A DNA stretch of 29,079 bases from JBGZFC01 sp041846575. GTDB lineage: Bacteria > Bacteroidota > Bacteroidia > Bacteroidales > Dysgonomonadaceae. Below the pieces are notes generated by a model that was given only the letters and a program-made list of their open reading frames with translations, ran no database searches and was not told the origin of the DNA. The number at the start of each line of letters is the position of its first letter. Position 1 is the stretch's first letter. Below, in pieces: positions 24,366-29,079 of the stretch. A program made the position numbers and the translations under genes. The stretch covers positions 1 through 29,079 of the forward strand of contig JBGZFC010000025.1 of NCBI GenBank assembly GCA_041846575.1, in the 5' to 3' direction.

Positions 24366-24425
24366 CCGATATGTCATTATTTTTATGATAAACTAATTGA
24401 CATATCGGCAAATTCATCAATTTGC
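24366..24425 (+). promoter_or_regulatory. Two tandem hairpins between rpoB and rpoC
   Basis: First: CCGATATGTCA (24366-24376) is an exact inverted match of TGACATATCGG (24398-24408), with a 21-base loop. Second: GCAAATT (24408-24414) pairs with AATTTGC (24419-24425) around CATC. They meet at base 24408 and so cannot both be fully extended, but both can form apart from one pair. The gap is 121 bases, far longer than in E. coli. Neither hairpin has a T-run, so RNA processing, stability or translational control of rpoC is more likely than termination. Confidence 0.6.
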
Positions 24426-24456
24426 ATAAATTTATAACTCTTTATACAACAATAAC

Positions 24457-27400
24457 ATGGCATATAGAAAAGACAACAAAATAAAGAGTAACTTTTCAAA
24501 AATAACCATCGGTTTAGCATCTCCCGAAGAAATTTTAGAAAGCTCTTCGGGCGAAGTCCTAAAACCGGAAACAATTAATTATCGCACATATAAACCCGAA
24601 CGCGATGGTCTGTTTTGCGAACGCATTTTTGGTCCGGTAAAAGACTATGAATGTCATTGCGGTAAATACAAACGTATTCGCTATAGAGGAATTGTTTGCG
24701 ACCGATGTGGCGTTGAAGTTACAGAAAAGAAAGTGCGCCGAGAAAGAACAGGACATATACACTTAGTTGTTCCCGTGGCTCACATTTGGTACTTTAGGTC
24801 TTTGCCAAATAAAATTGGCTATTTGCTCGGAATTCCAACAAAAAAACTTGACTCTATTATCTATTACGAAAGATATGTAGTAATTCAGGCAGGTATATTA
24901 TCAGATAGAATAACTGATGGAGAACTGATTTCTGAAGATGAATACTTAGATTTCTTAGAACAACTCCCGGAAGACAATCAGATGCTGGACGATTCCGACC
25001 CAAATAAATTTATCGCGAAAATGGGTGCGGAGGCTTTGTTAGATCTTTTGGAAAGAATTAATCTTGACAAATTAGCTAATCAATTACGACATCAAGCCAG
25101 TACAGATACATCACAACAAAGAATAAACGAAGCACTAAAACGATTACAAATTGTAGAGGCTTTCCGTAGTTCGAAACATATTAACAAGCCGGAATGGATG
25201 ATAATGAAAGTTATTCCGGTTATTCCGCCGGATTTACGCCCGTTGGTTCCACTTGACGGAGGTAGATTTGCCACTTCCGATTTGAACGACCTTTACCGCC
25301 GTGTAATTATTCGTAACAATCGACTAAAAAGACTTATCGACATAAAAGCTCCCGATGTAATTTTGCGTAACGAAAAACGTATGTTGCAGGAAGCTGTTGA
25401 CTCGCTTTTCGATAATTCACGCAAATCAAGTGCAATAAAAACAGACTCGAACCGTCCTTTGAAATCACTGTCAGACAGTTTGAAAGGTAAACAGGGACGT
25501 TTCCGTCAAAACCTACTTGGTAAACGTGTCGACTATTCGGCTCGTTCCGTTATTGTAGTTGGTCCCGAATTGAAAATGCACGAGTGCGGTTTGCCGAAAG
25601 ATATGGCAGCTGAACTGTATAAACCATTCATTATCAGAAAACTTATTGAGAGAGGTGTTGTAAAAACCGTGAAATCGGCAAAAAAAATTGTAGATAGAAA
25701 AGAGCCGATAGTTTACGATATATTGGAATATGTGATGAAAGGTCATCCCGTTCTATTGAACCGTGCTCCGACACTTCACCGATTAGGTATTCAAGCATTC
25801 CAACCCAAACTGATTGAAGGTAAAGCAATACAATTGCATCCACTATCGTGTACGGCATTTAACGCCGACTTCGACGGTGACCAAATGGCTGTACACTTGC
25901 CTTTGGGAAACGAAGCTATTTTGGAAGCTCAACTTTTGATGCTTGCTTCTCACAACATTTTGAACCCTGCAAACGGAGCACCCATAACCGTACCCTCACA
26001 AGACATGGTACTCGGACTATATTATATTACTAAAATACGCCCGGGAGCTAAAGGTGAAGGTATGACTTTCTATGGCGAAGAGGAAGCAATTATTGCATAC
26101 AACGAAGGAGCTGTAGATGTTCACGCTCTTGTAAACGTAATTGTGGACGACATTGACGAAAACGGCGACCCAATTCGCAAAATGCACAAAACCACTGTAG
26201 GACGTGTAATCACAAACGAGTTTATACCGAAAGAGGTAGGATACGTGAACGAACTGCTTTCTAAAAGATCGTTACGCGACATTATCGGTTTAGTGATGAA
26301 AACTTGCGGTGTTGCAAGAACAGCCCAGTATCTCGACGATATAAAAGACCTTGGATATAAAATGGCTTTCAAAGGAGGATTGTCGTTCAATTTGGAAGAC
26401 GTAATCATTCCAAAAGAGAAACAAACTCTTATAGATGAAGGCTATAGCAAGGTTGAAGAGATTATGGAATACTATAGTCAAGGAGTTATCACCAATAATG
26501 AACGATACAACCAGATTATCGACACTTGGACGCACATTAACTCTAAATTGTCGAATATCTTGATGAAACAATTGTCGGAAGACGACCAAGGTTTCAACTC
26601 TGTATATATGATGCTTGATTCCGGTGCTCGTGGTTCGAGAGAGCAAATCAGACAGTTGTCAGGTATTCGCGGTTTGATGGCGAAACCACAAAAAAGTGGA
26701 GCGGAAGGAGCTCAAATTATTGAGAACCCGATTTTGTCGAACTTTAAAGAGGGACTTTCCGTATTGGAGTATTTTATATCTACTCACGGTGCTCGTAAAG
26801 GTCTTGCCGACACGGCTCTGAAGACAGCCGATGCCGGTTATCTGACTCGTCGTTTGGTTGACGTATCTCAAGATGTTATAATAACAGAAGAAGACTGTGG
26901 CACATTAAGAGGATTAACTGCAACGGCTATTAAAAATAATGATGAGATAATTGCATCTCTCGAAGAGAGAATTTTAGGACGAGTGTCGGTACACGACGTA
27001 CAGCATCCTTCAACAGGAGAGATTCTTATCAATGCGGGTGAAGAAATTACGGAAGATATTCTTCAAAAAATAAAAGGAACACCTATAGAACAGGTAGAGA
27101 TTCGTTCGGTATTGACTTGCGAATCACGAGTGGGAGTTTGTGCAAAATGTTACGGTCGAAACCTGGCTACAGGACACATGGTACAAAAAGGTGAAGCTGT
27201 CGGAGTTATTGCAGCTCAATCTATTGGTGAGCCGGGTACTCAGCTTACACTGCGTACTTTCCATGTGGGAGGTATTGCATCGAATATTGCGACCGAAAAC
27301 AACATTACAACTAAATATGACGGGGTTCTCGAATTTGACGAAGCTCGCTTTGTAGAATCACAAAATCCTGAGGGAAACTCAACTAAAATTGTCGTAAGCC

Positions 27401-28743
27401 GTTTGATGGAAATGCGTGTTGTTGATCCAAACACCAATATCGTATTGTTATCTCACAACGTTCCTTACGGTTCTAAACTTTATTTCAACGATGGAGATAG
27501 AGTTAAAAAAGGCGACCAGATAAGTGAGTGGGACCCATTCAACGCTGTAATTATTTCTGAAGCAACCGGTAAAATAAAATTCGAACACTTTACAGAAGGT
27601 TCGACTTTCAAAATCGAATCTGACGAACAGACCGGTTTGAAAGAGAAAGTTATTGTTGAATCACGTGATAAAACTAAAGCACCTTCTGCTCATATTTTAG
27701 ACGAAAACGATAATATACTACGCTCATACACATTACCTCTCGGTTCTCACGTATCGAAAAATGACGGAGATACTATTTATGTGGGTGATGTGTTGGTAAA
27801 AATACCGCGTGCCGTTGGTAAAACGGGTGACATTACCGGAGGTCTTCCTCGTGTTACCGAACTGTTTGAAGCACGCAACCCATCTAATCCTGCGGTTGTT
27901 GCCGAAATTGACGGAGAAGTTTCTTTCGGAAAAATCAAACGTGGTAACCAAGAAATTGTCGTTACTTCAAAAACAAACGAAGAGAAAAAATATCTTGTTC
28001 CGCTATCGAAACAAATTCTTGTTCAAGAAAATGACTTTGTACGCGCAGGTATGCCACTTTCGGACGGAGCTATAACTCCGGCAGATATTTTGGCAATTCA
28101 AGGTCCGACAGCAGTACAAGAGCATATCGTGAACGGAGTTCAAGATGTTTATCGCCTGCAAGGTGTGAAAATCAACGACAAACACTTCGAAGTTATCGTA
28201 CGTCAAATGATGCGTAAAGTAGAAGTGGTTGATCCGGGAGATACAAGATTCCTTGAACAACAGTTAGTTGACAAGCACGAAATTATGGAAGAGAACGATC
28301 GCATCTGGGGTAAAAAAGTGATTGTAGATCCGGGAGACTCACAAATTTATGAACCGGGACAAATTATTACTGCACGTAAACTGAGAGATGAGAACAGTTC
28401 GTTAAAACGTCGCGACTTGAAACTTATTGAAAGTAGAGATGCAATTCCGGCTACCGCTAACCAGGTGTTGCAAGGTATTACTCGCGCAGCATTGCAAACA
28501 ACCAGCTTTATGTCGGCAGCATCTTTCCAAGAGACAACTAAAGTTTTGAATGATGCCGCTATCAACGGAAAGGTTGACTACTTATCAGGATTGAAAGAGA
28601 ACGTAATTTGTGGACACTTAATTCCGGCAGGTACAGGAGTCAGAGAGTATGATAAGATTGTGGTTGCTTCTAAAGATGAATACGAAAAAATAAATCTCGA
28701 AAAACAAATCAATGTGGTTAATAGTTCCGTTGTGACTGAATAA
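24457..28743 (+). CDS. rpoC: DNA-directed RNA polymerase subunit beta'
   Basis: Largest polymerase subunit, 1428 aa, Bacteroidales length. N-terminal zinc site CHCGKYKRIRYRGIVCDRCG (C66, C68, C81, C84); clamp helices and GRFRQNLLGKRVDYSARSVI near 350-367; the catalytic magnesium triad in NADFDGDQ (D471, D473, D475); second zinc site from C814 (DCGT) with C888, C895, C898 in CESRVGVCAKC; trigger loop region with GEPGTQLTLRTFHVGG. C-terminal ARNPSNPA and TSFMSAASFQETTKVL blocks are intact. The last gene of the super-operon, it is followed by a strong terminator. Confidence 0.99.
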   Translation: MAYRKDNKIKSNFSKITIGLASPEEILESSSGEVLKPETINYRTYKPERDGLFCERIFGPVKDYECHCGKYKRIRYRGIVCDRCGVEVTEKKVRRERTGHIHLVVPVAHIWYFRSLPNKIGYLLGIPTKKLDSIIYYERYVVIQAGILSDRITDGELISEDEYLDFLEQLPEDNQMLDDSDPNKFIAKMGAEALLDLLERINLDKLANQLRHQASTDTSQQRINEALKRLQIVEAFRSSKHINKPEWMIMKVIPVIPPDLRPLVPLDGGRFATSDLNDLYRRVIIRNNRLKRLIDIKAPDVILRNEKRMLQEAVDSLFDNSRKSSAIKTDSNRPLKSLSDSLKGKQGRFRQNLLGKRVDYSARSVIVVGPELKMHECGLPKDMAAELYKPFIIRKLIERGVVKTVKSAKKIVDRKEPIVYDILEYVMKGHPVLLNRAPTLHRLGIQAFQPKLIEGKAIQLHPLSCTAFNADFDGDQMAVHLPLGNEAILEAQLLMLASHNILNPANGAPITVPSQDMVLGLYYITKIRPGAKGEGMTFYGEEEAIIAYNEGAVDVHALVNVIVDDIDENGDPIRKMHKTTVGRVITNEFIPKEVGYVNELLSKRSLRDIIGLVMKTCGVARTAQYLDDIKDLGYKMAFKGGLSFNLEDVIIPKEKQTLIDEGYSKVEEIMEYYSQGVITNNERYNQIIDTWTHINSKLSNILMKQLSEDDQGFNSVYMMLDSGARGSREQIRQLSGIRGLMAKPQKSGAEGAQIIENPILSNFKEGLSVLEYFISTHGARKGLADTALKTADAGYLTRRLVDVSQDVIITEEDCGTLRGLTATAIKNNDEIIASLEERILGRVSVHDVQHPSTGEILINAGEEITEDILQKIKGTPIEQVEIRSVLTCESRVGVCAKCYGRNLATGHMVQKGEAVGVIAAQSIGEPGTQLTLRTFHVGGIASNIATENNITTKYDGVLEFDEARFVESQNPEGNSTKIVVSRLMEMRVVDPNTNIVLLSHNVPYGSKLYFNDGDRVKKGDQISEWDPFNAVIISEATGKIKFEHFTEGSTFKIESDEQTGLKEKVIVESRDKTKAPSAHILDENDNILRSYTLPLGSHVSKNDGDTIYVGDVLVKIPRAVGKTGDITGGLPRVTELFEARNPSNPAVVAEIDGEVSFGKIKRGNQEIVVTSKTNEEKKYLVPLSKQILVQENDFVRAGMPLSDGAITPADILAIQGPTAVQEHIVNGVQDVYRLQGVKINDKHFEVIVRQMMRKVEVVDPGDTRFLEQQLVDKHEIMEENDRIWGKKVIVDPGDSQIYEPGQIITARKLRDENSSLKRRDLKLIESRDAIPATANQVLQGITRAALQTTSFMSAASFQETTKVLNDAAINGKVDYLSGLKENVICGHLIPAGTGVREYDKIVVASKDEYEKINLEKQINVVNSSVVTE

Positions 28744-28794
28744 TTTAGGAACAAGTGAATAATAGATAACAATATCGGAATCTTCCGAAGTAAT

Positions 28795-28835
28795 AAAAAA
28801 GCCAACTAAATCGCAAAGAAATAGTTGGCTTTTTT
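28795..28835. terminator. Strong terminator after rpoC
   Basis: AAAAAAGCCAACTA (28795-28808) pairs exactly with TAGTTGGCTTTTTT (28822-28835) around a 13-base loop: 14 pairs flanked by A- and T-runs, so it can work in both directions. It ends the ribosomal/polymerase operon and shields it from the insertion sequence next to it. Confidence 0.93.
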
Positions 28836-28875
28836 GTGTGTACATATAATAGATATACATCCGCTCCATATTATT

Positions 28876-28968
28876 GATACTATCCCCAAAGTGTGTAAAT
28901 AGTTTTTACTATCATTGCTGTCCGATAAAAGATACTATCCCCCAAAAGTGTGTAAATATCCCCCAAAG
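28876..28968 (+). repeat. Repeated end motifs of an insertion sequence
   Basis: GATACTATCCCC then AAAGTGTGTAAATA at 28876-28901 is repeated with one extra C and one extra A at 28931-28958, a 55-base period. A third, shortened core (TATCCCCCAAAG) lies at 28957-28968. All precede the transposase start. They look like the terminal repeat of the element plus internal copies that may bind transposase. The other end of the element is outside the window, so inverted symmetry cannot be checked. Confidence 0.6.
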
Positions 28969-29000
28969 ACTTATATTTGAACAACAAAAAGAATAATTTT

Positions 29001-29079
29001 ATGGACTTTACACAGAAACAAGTAAGAGATATACTTACCCGGCTTTTGGAAGAGGAGAATGGTTTGAATACCGTCCTTA
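29001..29079 (+). CDS. Probable IS256-family transposase (partial, N-terminus only)
   Basis: Only the first 26 codons are present: MDFTQKQVRDILTRLLEEEN then GLNTVL. This start is like that of mutator/IS256-family transposases (MxFTxEQxxxIxxxLLxEEN GL), which cut and paste DNA with a DDE catalytic triad located later in the protein. The ATG lies about 32 bases after repeated terminal-like motifs and the gene points out of the window. The family call rests on a short N-terminus and context, so another transposase family is possible. The element sits behind the rpoC terminator, where insertion does little harm. Confidence 0.6.
   Translation, partial: MDFTQKQVRDILTRLLEEENGLNTVL

Larger units (their letters stand above)
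28876..29079 (+). mobile_element. Left part of a probable IS256-like insertion sequence
   Basis: The end motifs and the transposase start together suggest an insertion sequence whose left end lies at or near 28876 and whose right end is beyond the window. Target-site duplication and the matching inverted repeat cannot be seen. The exact left boundary is uncertain because the end motif occurs twice: the true tip could be 28876 or 28931. Confidence 0.55.

Noticed and set aside
28876..28968. Possible CRISPR array or iteron origin from the repeated motif
   Set aside because: Only two full copies and a partial one, with a transposase start right behind them; insertion sequence ends explain this better.

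Overview
The window comes from a Bacteroidales-type bacterium (phylum Bacteroidota). Four things point that way: the block tRNA-Thr, tuf, tRNA-Trp, secE, nusG, rplK, rplA, rplJ, rplL, rpoB, rpoC with proteins of Bacteroidales size and sequence (RpoB 1270 aa, RpoC 1428 aa); promoters of the Bacteroidota type (TTTG, about 19-21 bases, TAnnTTTG); weak or absent Shine-Dalgarno sites before highly expressed genes; and Bacteroidota-style secreted proteins. I cannot name the genus.

Bases 1-6898 (minus strand) hold an eight-gene operon read from right to left: livG, livF, livK, a membrane-anchored protein of unknown function, a radical SAM enzyme, a methyltransferase resembling glycine/sarcosine N-methyltransferases, livH and livM (cut by the window edge). 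Every junction overlaps or is one base apart. The middle genes (livK to methyltransferase) are strikingly AT-rich, while livG/F and livH/M are GC-rich. A cassette therefore seems to have been built into a branched-chain amino acid type ABC transporter. The link between uptake of an amino-acid-like compound and radical plus methyl-transfer chemistry is the best candidate for an undescribed system here.

Bases 7030-12429 (minus strand) hold tatC and tatA (minimal Tat translocase without tatB), a secreted endonuclease/exonuclease/phosphatase-fold protein, a beta-helix lipoprotein, and the dipeptidase pepD. Bases 12687-15513 (plus strand) hold a 73-aa membrane protein, an OmpH/Skp-like protein with a strong terminator, a family-2-like glycosyltransferase with a GTG start, and a MarC-family membrane protein.

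Bases 15668-28835 (plus strand) are the translation/transcription super-operon. It starts at a consensus promoter and ends at a strong terminator after rpoC. Inverted repeats lie between tuf and tRNA-Trp, between rplL and rpoB, and (two in tandem) between rpoB and rpoC. The window ends in the left end of a probable IS256-like insertion sequence, with repeated end motifs and the first 26 codons of its transposase.
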